NCBI GenBank assembly: GCA_030737835.1
Contig: JAUJYN010000025.1
Span: 1,736,001-1,800,000 of the forward strand
Length of the DNA stretch: 64,000 bases
From: Acorus gramineus
Taxonomy: Eukaryota; Streptophyta; Magnoliopsida; Acorales; Acoraceae
Direction of reading: 5' to 3'
A program made the translations under genes and the position numbers. Shown here in pieces: positions 22,510 to 35,010 of the stretch. Each line of letters starts with the position of its first letter. Within the stretch, counting starts at the first letter, position 1. The notes beneath the pieces were generated by a model. The model did no database searches, had not been told where the DNA came from, and worked only from the letters and a program-made list of their open reading frames with translations.

Positions 22510-24771
22510 CTAGGAAGGGAAAAGATGTGGATATGCGCCACGCATGGCGTCCTCGCGCTCCCAAGTGGCCTCGGCACCAGAATGGTGCTGCCATCGCACC
22601 TTAACCAGCTGGACGGTCTTGGTGCGGAGCCTCTTCTCGCGCCGGTCCAGGATCTCGATCGGCTGCTCCACGAATGACAAGTCCGGCTCGAAGACGAGCG
22701 GCTCGAACGGAATAACGTGAGCAGGATCGTGGACGTAACGCCTCAGCTGCGAGACATGGAAGACGTCATGGGCTTGAGCCAACTGTGGGGGCAGGGCTAT
22801 GCGATAGGCCACCTCTCCAATCCGCTCAAGGATGAGAAACGGCCCTATGTAACGCGGACTCAGCTTGCCCCGCACACCGAAACGGAAGATGCCCTTCATC
22901 GGGGACACCTTCAGGAAAACATGGTCACCAACCTCGAAGGCGAGCTCACGGCGACGACGATCGGCGTAGCTCTTCTGACGGCTCTGAGCGACTCGGATAC
23001 GCTCACGAATCGTCTTGACCATCTCTGAGGTCTGGTGGATGATCTCTAGTCCCTCCAACTGGCACTCTCCGACCTCGTCCCAACACAAGGGGGACCTGCA
23101 GCTGCGGCCATAGAGCGCTTCATATGGTGCCATCCAAATACTCGAGTGGTAGCTGTTGTTGTAGGCGAACTCCACCAACGGAAGATGCCTCTCCCAACTG
23201 CCCCCAAAGTCGAGAACGCAAGCTCGCAGCATGTCCTCCAGGGTCTGTATCGTCCTCTCCGACTGGCCGTCCGTCTGCGGATGAAACGCTGTACTGAAGT
23301 GGAGGTTCGTACCAAGGGCGTGCTGAAGGCTGCGCCAGAACCTCGAAGTAAACCTCGCGTCTCTATCAGAAATGATGCTGACGGGAGTGCCATGGAGACG
23401 AACAATCTCGGAGACAAACAACTGTGCCAGGGTGTCCAGAGAATCAGTGAGTCGAATGGGGAGGAAATGAGCGGACTTAGTCAGTCGGTCGACGATTACC
23501 CAGATGGCATCGCGACCCGAACGTGACCTCGACAAACCCAAAACGAAGTCCATGGTGATCTGCTCCCACTTCCACTGAGGAATCTCAATGGACTGTAGCT
23601 TCCCCGCAGGACGCTGATGTTCCGACTTCACCTGCTGGCATACCAAGCAACGGGCAACGAAACGGCCAATATCCGCCTTCATCCCGCACCACCAGTAGCC
23701 ACGACGAAGGCCCCTATACATCTTCGTGCCACCAGGATGCACTGTGTACCTCGAACGATGGGCCTCGTCCAAGATCTTCTGCTTCAACTCTGCATCGTCA
23801 GGAATGCATACTCGACCTCTGAACCGCAGGATTCCATCCTCGTGAATCTGGTAGTCCGGACGCTCGCCCCGGGCGACGCCTTCGGAGAGGACTAGAAAGT
23901 GAGGATCCTGCCCCTGAGCCGTGCGGATCTCGTCGAGAAGAACGGGCTGCACCACTAGCCTGGCCAAAAAGCCACCCGCAGGTGTCTCTCAAACGCTGAT
24001 CCAGCAAGCGGCCTCCTCCAGAAGCCTCCAACGACGTACAGCCAAGTGGGCGGCCATGCCCAAGGGCTGCCTGCTGAGAGCATCGGCCACAACATTCGCC
24101 TTACCCGGATGGTAAGCGATGTCACAGTCATAGTCCTTCAGGAACTCGACCCAACGTCTGTGATGCATGTTGAGCTCCGACTAGGACTGCAAGCAAGTCA
24201 GGCTCTTGTGATCGGTGAAGAGCTCGAACTCCTCGCCATAGAGGTAGTGCCTCCACATCTTCAGCGCAAAGAGGATCGCTGCTAACTCCAAATCATGGGT
24301 GGGATAATTCTGCTCATGGGGCTTCAACTGACGCGACGCGTAAGCCACAACCTTACCGTACTGCATCAGGACGCAACCCAAACCCATCCGCGATGCATCG
24401 GAGTAGACTGCGAATCCACCACTCCCAGACGGAATGGTAAGAACTGGCGCTGAGGTGAGTCTTCGCTTCAACTCCAGGAAGCTCTCCTCGCAAGATGGGG
24501 ACCACTCGAACCGGACATCCTTCCGAGTGAGGCGGGTCAGAGGAACAGCTATCTTCGAGAAACCCTCGACAAACCTCCGATAATAACCCGCCAAACCCAG
24601 GAAGCTCCGAATCTCGGTGGGGTTTGACGGTCGTCGCCAATTCGACAGGGCGAGCCCATACGCTCCAACCAAAACTCGCACTTACTGAACTTGGCGAACA
24701 ACTGATGTCGGGCCAAAGTCTCCAAGACAGTGCGGAGATGGTCAGCGTGCTCCTCAAGACTCCTCGAGTAC
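22510..24771 (-). pseudogene. pol: E1 pol, second half: RT end, RNase H, integrase, chromodomain
   Basis: This is the C-terminal half of the chromovirus polyprotein. From 24771 leftwards it holds the RT C-terminus, then RNase H ([22 protein letters not shown]). A stop TAG at 24181-24183 replaces CAG, and TGA at 23989-23991 replaces CGA. An open frame from 23967 to 22510 then covers the integrase zinc-binding HHCC region ([12 protein letters not shown]), the DDE core ([35 protein letters not shown]), the GPF module ([16 protein letters not shown]), and a chromodomain-like tail ([19 protein letters not shown]). The tail is typical of Tekay-type chromoviruses and may steer integration to marked chromatin. 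The gene is inactive because it is split at 24771 and carries nonsense changes. Confidence 0.92.
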
Positions 24772-25465
24772 TGTTATGCTTGTGTCATTTGGAGCGCTCT
24801 GATTTAAAATTGGTTACATAATTTTTTTTCCTCGAAGTTATGTACTTCCGATTTGGTATTTGGATTTGATTTTGTTAAAATCCAAGATGTAGAGGTTTAA
24901 ATATGATTTTATTATGAGATGCTCAGTTTTGAGTTAGCTTTCGTGCAAAAGTGGAATTAGGTCAACTGGATTCATGTAGAAAGAGTTATGGGTATTTTAT
25001 CAAGTATACCCTGGGGATGAAAAATTCTGGCAGCAGCCCTGTTCTATGTTTAGCTCTAATTTCGGAATAGCTGGAGGGATTATTTGATCTTGGAATAAAC
25101 ATGAAAGTTGTAGGTAATCTTCTTAGCTTTCCAACGAAATTTGAATTGTGCAATTCGGAGCTATATTGAGGAAGTTATGGCTGTTCTAGTGAAGCATGCT
25201 CAGAATTTATAGTCAATGATAAATTTGTCATTTGTATCCCTCTTTTGGATATTTATTTGCCCAAAGAAATCTCTCTCTCTCTCTCTCCCTCCCATTCCCA
25301 ACGTGGGATTCTTGGCCTCTCTTTCTCTCTTTCAAAGTCCCCCCATGTGTTTGTGATAAGTTCTCAAAGAGAAGTGAAGGAGAATGTGAAGAAGGAAGCA
25401 CAAGAAGGTTTGTTGATCCTCCTCTCTCAAGCTCCTTTTCATGACTCCCCCCCCCTGATTTTGCA

Positions 25466-26154
25466 GCCAAGAAGGAGGCTGAGGAGGCTGAAGAGGTGGT
25501 GGTGGTGGTGGTGGTGGTTGAGGTGGCCGTGGGCGCGTCGAGAGCCCCGCATCTCCCCCTTTCCGTTTTCCTCTTTTGGTAAGTCCTCTTCCCCTTCTTT
25601 TTTATTTTTAGGGCTATTGGGATGGTTGGGGAGGTCATGCATGTTGGGTAGATGTGTTAGAATGTGTGTGAGGGGTTGGGGAGGGTTAAAAAGGGTTTAG
25701 GGAAGAGTGGGCGCGCGTTGGGGGCTGCACTGGCAGGCGCAGGCGGGCGCGCAGACACGAGCAGGCGCGTGCGCCCGAGTGCGCGGGTGCGCGCGGGCGC
25801 TAACGCGAGAGGGGGTGCGCGCGGGTGCGCACAAGCATACGCACGCGCGGGGCAGTGCGCCTGGGCGTGCTTCTGGGCACGGGGCTGGGGGCCAGTGCGC
25901 GCGCGCGTGTGTGCGCGTGCGTGCGCGTGCTGGGGCATGCGCGGGGCTGCCCAGGGTCTCGGGTAGGTGCTGGGGCACCCGGGCATGCGTGCGTACGCGC
26001 GTGCTCGCATGCGTGCGAGCCCGTATGCGTGCATGTCTAAGTCTTTGGTATTTCTAATGATTTTTAAGTGTTAAATTGTGATGTTACTCACCAAATTTGA
26101 TGCCCTTACCCTGCAGATCTCGTCGGATGGGATGCGCGAGGTCCCGGGTAATGG
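25466..26154 (+). other. Putative leader exons in the group C-like part
   Basis: An acceptor CTGATTTTGCAG ends at 25466. The exon at 25467-25578 has 112 nt and a donor GTAAGTCC at 25579. The acceptor TACCCTGCAG ends at 26116. The exon at 26117-26153 has 37 nt and a donor GTGAGTGG at 26154. The layout equals that of group A, with exon sizes slightly changed. Confidence 0.5.
25705..26030 (+). repeat. GC-rich alternating tract, group C-like copy
   Basis: It lies between the donor at 25579 and the acceptor at 26116, in the same intronic position as in group A. Confidence 0.7.
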
Positions 26155-26889
26155 TGAGTGGTTCGATCCAGTCCCCCCACCTCTCTAGGGATGCGCTCGA
26201 CGCGCGTAGACGCGCGTCGCACATCGATGGGGCCCCCTAGCTATAATATGTAAATATCTTGATAATGCATGTTTTGCTATGATGTAACCATGTCATGTTA
26301 GACATTATATGCTAGGGATATACATCCATGTATCATGTATAGAGGCCCGTACATGCCTAGACACCATGTCCCGTGCTTAAAAAGCCTTGATCTATGCATG
26401 TTTCCCATTTAGTTTAATTTAATTAAATAAAAATGAGATTATATTGTTATAAGAATACCTTAGAGAATATTATGGCCTTGGTATTATAATATATGTTACC
26501 CCGCATCTTAGTTATTCACCCTGGAGGAATTCTTGAGAATTCATGACATTAGTAGTGTTAGAAATTGTTGTCAATGGATCCAAGAGGATCGTATCCATGT
26601 GAGTAGGCTGTTTTCTCCCCTTCGTTGGAGCTGTTATATATGTGTCACTTTTAGCCTTCTGGTCACCATTGGATCATTTCTGACAGTTTTTCCACTTTTC
26701 TTTTTTCGATTGGAACCGCTAAAATTTTAGACTTTTGGCTATCATCATGAGCTTGAGAACTCCGATTGAAAATCTAACTGCACATTATGTGTCCTGGTGC
26801 CATTTCAAGCCACTCACAAAAATTTCATCGAATTCCGGTAACGTTTCAGAATTTCGCAGTTTCGAAGCGTATCCGGGTTTTGACCGAGT

Positions 26890-27005
26890 GAAAAGTCATT
26901 TGGAGACTTGACCAAGTCAAAGAGGACTTTGACCAAGTCAAGTTTGACCCTTGACTTGGTCAAACCCTTTTGTTTGTTAGTGTGGATGAGTTGACCAAAG
27001 GTCAA
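26890..27005 (+). promoter_or_regulatory. W-box cluster of the 26632 LTR
   Basis: TTGACC/TTGACT cores and complements are clustered here, followed by a TG-rich run at 27035-27060. Confidence 0.5.
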
Positions 27006-27207
27006 AGCTCACCAAATGTCAAAAAAACCCTAAGTGTGAGTGTGTGAGTGTGTGTGTGTTAGTGGTGTGTACTAGTGATAGGTGTGCACTTCTTCTTCTC
27101 TCCCCATCTCTCTCACTCACTCAAACCCATCTCCCCTTCCCTATTTTTCTACCATTGGAGCTTGAAGAAGGTGTTGAAATAGGAAGCCCTAGAAGGAGAA
27201 AAGCTAG

Positions 27208-28837
27208 GTGAGGACCCGATCTATCTTTCCATGGTGTTAGATTTGTTTCCCCCCTTGTTGAACTCCCCTCATGGACCCCTTTCTCCTCTGATTTTCAGCC
27301 TTTGCTAGGGCTGAGGGAGGTCTTGGTAGTGGTGGCTTTGGTGGTGGTGATTCGGTGCGCGAAGGGCACCCAGTTTCATCCCTTTGTTCTTCCTCCCTTG
27401 GGTGAGTCCTTCTCCTCCCATTTCCTTGTTTAGATGCATGTTAGGGTGTGCATGTGGTGTATGCATGGTATGCATGTGTGTTGGGGGTGTGGGAGAGCTG
27501 AGGGAGGTGGTGGGAAGGGCTCGGGCGCGCGTGCGGGGTCATCCGCGCGCGTGCGCGCGTACGCTCGGACGCGCGGGCGTGTGCACGGAGTGCTGCGCGG
27601 GGCGCAGTACGCGCGGTTAGACGCAGGGCTGGACGCGCAATGCGCGCGGGCGCGCGCGCGCGGCGGCAGCGTGTCTGGGCGTGTGGGCAGGGGCGCGACA
27701 GTGCGCCTGGGCGCGCGGGCTGGGGTGTGACAGTGCGCCCGGGGCACGGGGTGCGTGCGTGCGTGCGCACCCGTGCGTGTGCGTGCAGGTGGCCATGCGC
27801 ATGGCTGCCGTGGGTGCGGGAGGATGTCGGGGCACTCGGGCTCGCGTGCGTGCGGGCCGTATGCATGCTTGTCCGAGTGTAGGTTATTTCTAGCGTATTT
27901 CTTATGTATTTTTGTAATTACTCACCATTTTGATTACCGATGTCTTGCAGATCTTGACGGACGGTCATGCGACGGCCCAGGTATTGGTGAGTTGGACAAT
28001 CCGACCCAGTAGATGCACGTAGGCGTGCATTGCCCTCCTCTGGGGCACCATAGTTGCATATTAGCTAGTATAAATTGTAAACTATGCTTTGCATGAATAT
28101 TATGTTGTATCCATGCCACCTAGACTTGCATGCTAGGGATATGCACCCTTATATTGATTAATGTGATGTATCCATGCCGCCTTAGATTTGTATGCTAGGG
28201 ATATGCACCCTTACATCATGTATAGAGGCCTGTGCATGCCTAGACACCTTGCCCCAAACTATGCATGTACCCATCTAGTTTAATTTAATTAAATCAAATG
28301 TGAGCATGCCTTAGAGAATATTATAACCTCGTTGTTATAATATGTCTCCCCGCATCTTAGTTATGCGCCCTGGAGGAATTCTGGTGAATTCATGGCATTA
28401 GTAGAGTTGAAATCGGTGTCGGCGGATCCATGAGGATTGTATCCGTGTGGGTAGGCTGTTTCTCTTTCCTTCGTTGGATCCGTGTAGGGACTCCCAAGCG
28501 TTAGACAGGCTGTCCTGACAGAGGGCTCCCATCTGTAGGTACCTCTGATGCGTCGGACTGTGCTGATCGTGGGAGTATACCAGGCAAGCTACGGAGTGGA
28601 GGAGAGGCTATCGGTGGACCAAGGGTGATTAGCAGCCTAGTCAATCCCAAAAGACCATGTCATCCCTTTGAGGGTGAGAGTGAGGATGGGGTGGGTCGGC
28701 GATGTAACGACCCACTGGATTGTGTAGTTACTCCCACTTAGGGGATATAAATCATTTAAGGTTGATATGAATTGTGATGCATGGGTTGTGCTATTCACTG
28801 AGCGTGTGGCTCACCCCTCGCATATTTTTTTCTCCAG
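27208..28837 (+). other. Putative three-intron leader in the 26632 LTR
   Basis: Donor GTGAGG at 27208 pairs with acceptor TGATTTTCAG ending at 27298. Exon 27299-27401 has 103 nt. Donor GTGAGTCC at 27402 pairs with GTCTTGCAG ending at 27950. Exon 27951-27986 has 36 nt. Donor GTGAGTTG at 27987 pairs with TTTTTTTCTCCAG ending at 28837. Exon sizes equal those of the copy at 18517-20165. Confidence 0.55.
27518..27860 (+). repeat. GC-rich alternating tract of the 26632 LTR
   Basis: It falls within the predicted intron 27402-27950. Confidence 0.7.
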
Positions 28838-30712
28838 TGATATCTGAGTCGGATCTGAAGGAGGAGCTCCCTGAGGCACATCAGCAGTAGCGGAGCAGCG
28901 CCACGTTCTGCGAGTGAGAGGCCATCAGCATCCCCCTTTGATTGTATGTATTGTATTCCGTGCTTGGGCACACGTTTGTATTATATTTGGATGTTGTTGT
29001 ATATATTGGCTCTCACAGGACAGTTGATTGTGTATCGGGTCTGTAATGTCTTTTGAATTACAGACTCAGTCTTTTAGCTTCCGCTATTTGTGTATATATT
29101 ATGTCAGCCTCATTGTTGTCTGTGTTGTCATTTTTGATGTTGTTTAGAGTATGTTATTGACCTCCTATATAGACTGCTGATATCATATATACCATTGCCG
29201 CATCCCGGGGACGGCCGCCCTGGGGCGTGACAGAGTAGGGACTCCCCGGCGTTGGGAAAGCTGTCCTGACAGAGGGCTCCCATCTGTAGGTACCACCGAT
29301 GCGTCGGAGGGTACTGATCGTGGGAGTATACCAGGTAGAGGCTACGCGAGGGAGAGGCTACTGGTGGACAAGGGTGGAGAGCAGCCTAGTCTGTCCCAAA
29401 AGGCCCATGTCACCCCTAAAGGGTGAGGGTGAGGGTGAGGTGGGTCGGCGATGTTACGACCCACTAGCTTGTACAGTTACTCCCGTTTAGGGACTTTAAT
29501 TATTTTAAGGTTAATATGAGTTGTGTTGCATATATTGTTGTTATGCCTGTGTTTTGATATCTCGATAAGTGATTGTCAAGAGTAGTTGTTTTTCATTGGG
29601 TTCGCTTTGCGAACATGGGATTGTTCTCTCCTTCGTTTGATCCGATGTAGGAACTTCTCGAGATTACAGCTGTCCTGACAGAGGGCTCCCATTTGTAGGT
29701 ACTACCGATGCATTTTGGAACGTACTGACCATGGGAGTATACCAGGTAGAGGCTACCCGGGAAAGGGCTACTGGTGGACTAAGGGTGTAGAGCGGTGAGT
29801 TGAAGAGGCCGGGTTGTAGCTGTCCTGACAAAGGGCTCCCATCCGTAGGTACCACCGATGCATTCGGGAGCGTACTGATCGTGGGAGTATACCAGGTAGA
29901 GGCTACCTGGGAGAGGGTTAACGAATGATATTGGTGAGGGTGAGGATGAGGCGAAGACACATCGGCGCGTGATCCATTCGTTGTTCGACCGTTCCCATAG
30001 TTGTTAGGTCCGGTCTCGTAATCGATGTTCAAGGACATCGTTGGGTAGTTATCTAGATGTAGATGATCCAGTAGTGTTGTGTAGACCAGTAATTCCGGGT
30101 CTCTTCGACCGACGGTATGGTCTCTCCCCAAAAGTCCCAAGAGTCTCCCTCCAGGAGTGAGGGTAAGGGCGAGCTTGGTCGCGCTGCCGCGTGACCCTGT
30201 TATCCATGGGTTTCCACCCATGTTTTCCTTGAAAGGAAAGTGGTTTATGTATTGAACTGTTGTATGGTGATTGGTTTCCAGCCACTCACTGAGCTTGTAG
30301 CTCACCCCTCGCATATTGTTTCTTTTCAGGGGCAGTGTTGGGCGTGGAGTTGGAGTTTCCCTGTGGCGTGGTCTTATGGGCGTGGAGCGTTCTTCCGACG
30401 GATGGCGAGTGCGAGGCTGTCAGCAGTCCTAGAGTCATTGTATGTATTGTAAATCGTGCATGTGGCACAGGTTGTATTTTCTTTGGTCTAGACTTGGCTC
30501 TCACAGGATAGTGATTGTGTATTCGAGTCTGTAATAATGTTTTTGATTTACAGACATTGTTTATATATTATGCTTCCGCTTTTCAGTCAGTTATCATTAT
30601 CCTTGCTTTGCCACCTTGTGTATTGTTGTTGGAGTCTTTATTGACCTCAGGTATTGATAGCTGATATTTTATTATTACCACGTCTCGGGGACGGCCGCCC
30701 TGGGGCGTGACA

Positions 30713-31910
30713 AGTACACCAGAATATCATCGATGAAGACTACTACAAAGGAGTCGAGGAAGGGCCGAAACACCCGGTTCATCAGATCCATGAAGGCTGC
30801 TGGCGCATTCGTCAACCCAAACGGCAGTACTCGGAACTCGTAGTGCCCATAACGGGTACGAAAGGCCGTCTTCAGAATATCCGACTCCTGGATCTTCAGC
30901 TGATAGTAGCCCGAACGGAGATCGATCTTAGAAAAGACACGCGCTCCCTGGAGCTGGTCAAACAGATCGTCAATCCGTGGCAAGGGGTACTTGTTCTTCA
31001 CGGTCCACTTGTTCAGCTGCCTGTAATCAATACAAAGACGCAGCGAACCGTCCTTCTTCCGAATGAACAAAACAGGGGCTCCCCACGGAGAAACACTCGG
31101 ACGTGCGAAGCCCTTCTCGAGCAACTCCTCCAGCTGCTCCTTGAGCACCTTCAGCTCTGCTGGGGCCATCCGGTACGGAGCTCTCGAAATCGGCTCGATC
31201 CCCGGAATTAGATTAATCTCAAACTCGATCGCGCGATCCGGCGGTAATCCCAGGAGATCATCGGGGAAAACCTCCGGATATTCCACCACGACTGGAGTCT
31301 GACCGATATCTACCCACAGTGGTGCATCCTCCTCAGCAATATACGCCAGAAAACCCTCACATCCTCCCTGAAGGAGTCTCCACGCCTGGATGGATGACAC
31401 GAACCCCAAAGGGGCTATGTCCCGATCGCCCACGAACTGGAAAGATCTCCGACCAGGGATGTGGAAAGACACCGACTTCACAAAACAGTTGATACTGGCG
31501 TGGCTAGCTGAGAGCCAATCCATCCCCAGGATGGCACCGAAATCCGTCATGGCGAGCTCTACCAACTCTAATGGAAACACATGCTCCGCAATCGCCACAG
31601 TACACCCCCGGTAAACAGAACGGAGGAGAAAACTATCTCCGACGGGCAATGATATCTCCAGCATAACATCAAGAGGGGCGGACACCACGCCCATCCGTCT
31701 CGTGAAAACGGGAGACACGAACGAGTGCGTGGCTCCGGAATCAAATAGCACATATGCAGGGAGCTGGGAGATCAAAACAATACCTCGGACCACGCTACCC
31801 GAAGCCTGCGCCTCCTCGGCTGTAAGTGCTGCAACACGACCCTGAACAAGCTGTGGCTGAGGAGCAGGGGCACGCCTCGCAGGCTGCACTGGCTGCCTCC
31901 TCTGGTCAAC
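30713..31910 (-). pseudogene. pol: E1 protease and first half of reverse transcriptase
   Basis: This is the middle of the polyprotein. The aspartic protease active site is [14 protein letters not shown] near 31715-31756. RT follows with [31 protein letters not shown] and the catalytic [12 protein letters not shown], the last immediately before the insertion at 30713. The frame stays open from 31910 to the insertion, so apart from the split this half is well preserved. Residues read beyond VY are TSD and LTR sequence. It follows gag in the same frame, so gag and pol form a single ORF in the family. Confidence 0.92.
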
Positions 31911-33194
31911 TCAGCCACCCTGTGGCTGCTGCTGCTGACGCTGTGGCTGCTGCTGCTGGCGTGGCTGCTGCTGCTGCTGCTGCTGCCGAGGCACACGGGG
32001 TCGGCCAGCATCAAGGCACTCATACATAATATGCCCGATCCGCTGGCAATGGTAATAGCATCGCGTCTCCGATTGCCTAGCCTGGACTGGTACTGCAGCA
32101 ATGGGTGCTGGACCTCGCAGTGGCACCACATCGACCGGAGTAGTGGCGGCCGCTGACTGATCAAAGCGGGGCCGCTTTTTCTTGCGATGTCCCTGGTCCT
32201 GGCTCCTGGGGGGCCTCTGGTCTGCAGGAGGGGTTGGAACCCCCAAAGGGACCCCAAGGTCTCGCTCAACTGTCCTCGCACGAGACACCAAGTCTGAGTA
32301 CCTCGTGAACGCCTGTGAGGTGACATGCACCCTGATGGTGCTAATGAGACCCATCTCAAAACGACGGCATCGCGTCTCCTCATCCATCACCAAGGCGGGG
32401 GCGAATCGGGAAAGCCTCTTGAAACGTGTGGAGTAATCAGCGACTGACATGGAGCCCTGCGTCAGCTGCTCGAACTCTCGCATCACGATCTGGCGTGTCA
32501 AAAATGGGAAGTACTCCTCTAGAAAGTAACTCCAAAATCCAGCCCATAGAAGTCGCCCCACTCCCTCGGGGATGTCCACCGATCGGGTAGCCCACCAGTC
32601 GGCGGCGCTACCCTTCAACATGAAGGTGGCCAGTGAGACACGCTGGCGGTCGGTGTAGTGCATGGTCGAGAAGATCTTGTCTACCTCCATCAACCAACGC
32701 TCAGGGGCAAGGGGGTCCGCCGTCTGGCCATGGAACTCGGGAGGGTGAAGCTTCAGAAAGGCAGTGAGGCCGCTCTGATGCACTCGTGCCGCAGCCTCTA
32801 GCTCCACCTCCCTCTCCAGGGGATCCTGAACTCCCACTACCGGAATCTCCACTGGGACAGGGGGTACCTCGGGCACCACCGGTGGATCTGCCACCAAGGG
32901 GACCTGTGGAACTGCCACCAAGGGGACCTGTGGAACTGCCTCGCGGGCCGCCCGCAGCTCCTGGATCTCTCGCGCCTGATCAGCCAACACCCTAGTCTGG
33001 GCCTCCAGTGCCCTAGTCTGAGTCTCCAATAGATCTGCGATACGAGTGTAAGCACGCTCCCATGCAGGAGGCTCCTGCGCTAGTCCTGGCCCAATAGCCG
33101 AGGACCCTCCAGTAGACTCCTCGCCTCTAGTAGGTTCAGAAACCTCCAAGGCCCGAGGGGGACCACGTCCACGCATTCCTCTGCGAGGAGGCAT
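31911..33194 (-). pseudogene. gag: E1 gag
   Basis: Gag forms the virus-like particle and binds element RNA. The frame starts at ATG 33194-33192 (MPPRRGMRGRG), 114 bp after the LTR edge, and is open for 427 codons. It shows an N-terminal heptad-rich stretch (QTRALEAQTRVLADQAREIQEL), the conserved capsid block (WLMEVDKIF, WWATRSVDIPEG, YFPFLTRQIVMREFEQLTQG), a basic linker with KKKRPRF, a zinc knuckle and a glutamine-rich tail. The first cysteine of the knuckle is tyrosine, with a new cysteine one residue earlier, so metal binding is doubtful. Stop TGA at 31911-31913 replaces CGA and cuts gag from protease. Confidence 0.93.
31917..31992 (-). repeat. CAG-rich tract coding for poly-glutamine in gag
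   Basis: A GCTGCTGCTG-type run on the + strand encodes the Gln/Arg/Pro tail after the zinc knuckle. Its length differs between E1, E2 (44930-45025) and E3 (58562-58640). Confidence 0.8.
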
Positions 33195-33307
33195 ATCAGC
33201 AACCTAAGAAAACAGACACTAGGATCAGAATACTCATATAGAAATCCTAGGACTCATCTCTAAGAAAACAATTGGCTCTGACAGGACCAGGCTCTGATAC
33301 CAACTTT
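33195..33307 (-). promoter_or_regulatory. E1 leader with primer binding site
   Basis: The PBS TGGTATCAGAGCC reads from 33302 to 33290 on the minus strand, 5 bp inside the 5' LTR. It matches the 3' end of plant initiator methionine tRNA. About 95 bp of leader follow before the gag start. Confidence 0.88.
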
Positions 33308-34679
33308 TGTCACGCCCCAGGGCGGCCGTCCCCGATACGTGGCAAATATATATAATATCAGCAGTCCATACAGGAGATCAATAAAAGACTCTAAACAACA
33401 TCGAAAATGACAACACAATCAACAATGCAGCTAACATAATATATATACATATAGCGGAAGCTTAAACGACTGAGTCTGTAATTCAAAGACATATTACAGA
33501 CCAGAATACATAATCAACTATCCTGTGAGAGCCAATATAAACAAAGACATCCATATACAAGTGTTGTGCCCAAGCACAGATAACAATACATACAAGCAAA
33601 GAAGGGGATGCTGATGGCCTCTCACTCGCAGAACCCAAAACGTGAACGCTGCTCCGCTACTGATGTGATGCCTCGGAGAGCTCCTCCTTCAGATCCGACT
33701 CAGTAACAACTGGGGGAAAGAATATGCGAGGGGTGAGCCACACGCTCAGTGAATGGCACAATCTATGCAACACAACTCATATTAACCTTAAAATAATTAA
33801 AGGTCCCTAAACGGGAGTAACTGTACAAGCTAGTGGGTCGTAACATCGCCGACCCACCCCACCCTCACCCTCACCCTTTAGGGGTGACATGGGCCTTTTG
33901 GGATAGACTAGACTGTTCTCCACCCTTGGTCCACCAGTAGCCTCTCCCTCGCGTAGCCTCTACCTGGTATACTCCCACGATCAGTACCCTCTGAACGCAT
34001 CGGTGGTACCTACAGATGGGAGCCCTCTGTCAGGACAGCTTTCCCAACGCCGGGGAGTCCCTACTCGGATCCAACGAAGGGGAGAAAACAGCCTACTCAC
34101 ACGGATACGATCCTCTTGGATCCGTCGACAATGATTTTTAACACTACTAATGTCATTAATTCTCAAGAATTCCTCCAGGGCGCATAACTAAGATGCGGGG
34201 AAACATATATTATAACAACAAGGTTATAATATTCTCTAAGGCATGCTTATACCAATATAATCTCATTTTGATTTAAATAAATTAAACTAAATGGAAAACA
34301 TGCATAGATCAAGGCTTTTCAAGCATGGGACATGGTGTCTAGACATGTATGGGCCTCTATACATGATACATGGATGTATATCCCCAGCATACAATGTCTA
34401 ATATGGCATGGTTACATCATAGTAAAACATGCATTAACATAGTTTTTCATTGACACAAGTTAATATGCAATTATGGTGCCCCAGGGGAGGGCAATGCACG
34501 CCTACGTGCATCGAACGCCTCCCTACTGGGTTGGATTGACCCACTCACCAAAACCCGGGTCGTTGTGTGACCGTTCGCCAAGATCTGCAAGACATGGGCA
34601 TTCAATATGGTGAGTAAACTACACAAATATACATGAAATTTACTAGAAATACCAAATACTCGGACAAGCATGCATACGG

Positions 34680-35010
34680 ACTCGCACGCATGCGAGCACG
34701 CATGTACGCACGCGAGTCCGAGTGCCCCGACACCCACCCGAACCCTCGGGTAGCCACACGCACGCGAGTTCGAGTGCCCCGACACCCACCCGAACTCTCG
34801 GGCAGCCACACGCATGGCCCCCCGCACGCGCACGCATGCATGCCCCCCTGCACCCTTGGCGCACTGCCGCGCGCCCAGACTCGTTGCCGCGCCCGCGTGC
34901 CCTCGCGCGCACTGCACGCCCGGTCAGAACCTCGCGCGCACGCCCGCCAGCGCGCCCGTCTGCGAGCGCCAGCGCCCCTCTGCGCGCGCAGACGCGCGCG
35001 CGCCCGAACC
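34680..35010 (-). repeat. GC-rich alternating tract of the E1 5' LTR
   Basis: It is shorter than the left-LTR copy in the distal part and contains the private 47-bp duplication at its start. Confidence 0.7.

Larger units (their letters stand above)
26632..29232 (+). mobile_element. Nested group A LTR, + strand
   Basis: This 2601-bp LTR begins TGTTATATATGTG and ends GGGGCGTGACA. Flanking bases (GGAGC and GAGTA) do not form a perfect duplication. The flanks are themselves group A-like, so recombination with a neighbour may have replaced one junction. A local duplication near 28085-28215 repeats a CATGCCACC-to-CACCCTTA block. Confidence 0.82.
24772..30712 (+). mobile_element. Composite solo LTR inside the E1 RT gene (TSD AGTAC)
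   Basis: It begins TGTTATGCTTGTG and ends GGGGCGTGACA, with perfect AGTAC duplications at 24767-24771 and 30713-30717. Its first 1.3 kb resembles group C. The middle (about 26200-26631 and 29233-29538) is group A-like and holds a nested group A LTR. From 29539 it shows the first 14 bases of a group B LTR and then jumps to internal group B sequence. Several LTRs have therefore recombined into one insert. No coding domain is present. Confidence 0.82.

Noticed and set aside
22717-23028. + strand ORFs opposite E1 integrase (and 23146-23526, 43337-43828, 44765-45482)
   Set aside because: These are antisense shadows of GC-rich pol and gag. They recur opposite each copy with no independent start or domain.
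26627-29237. TSD for the nested LTR 26632-29232
   Set aside because: The flanks GGAGC and GAGTA share only GAG, which does not meet the exact 5-bp standard shown by the other insertions.
29650-29935. tRNA-like or riboswitch-like block (GGTAGAGGCTAC with paired arms)
   Set aside because: It has no T-loop or anticodon arrangement, and the block is a repeated LTR segment found in every copy.
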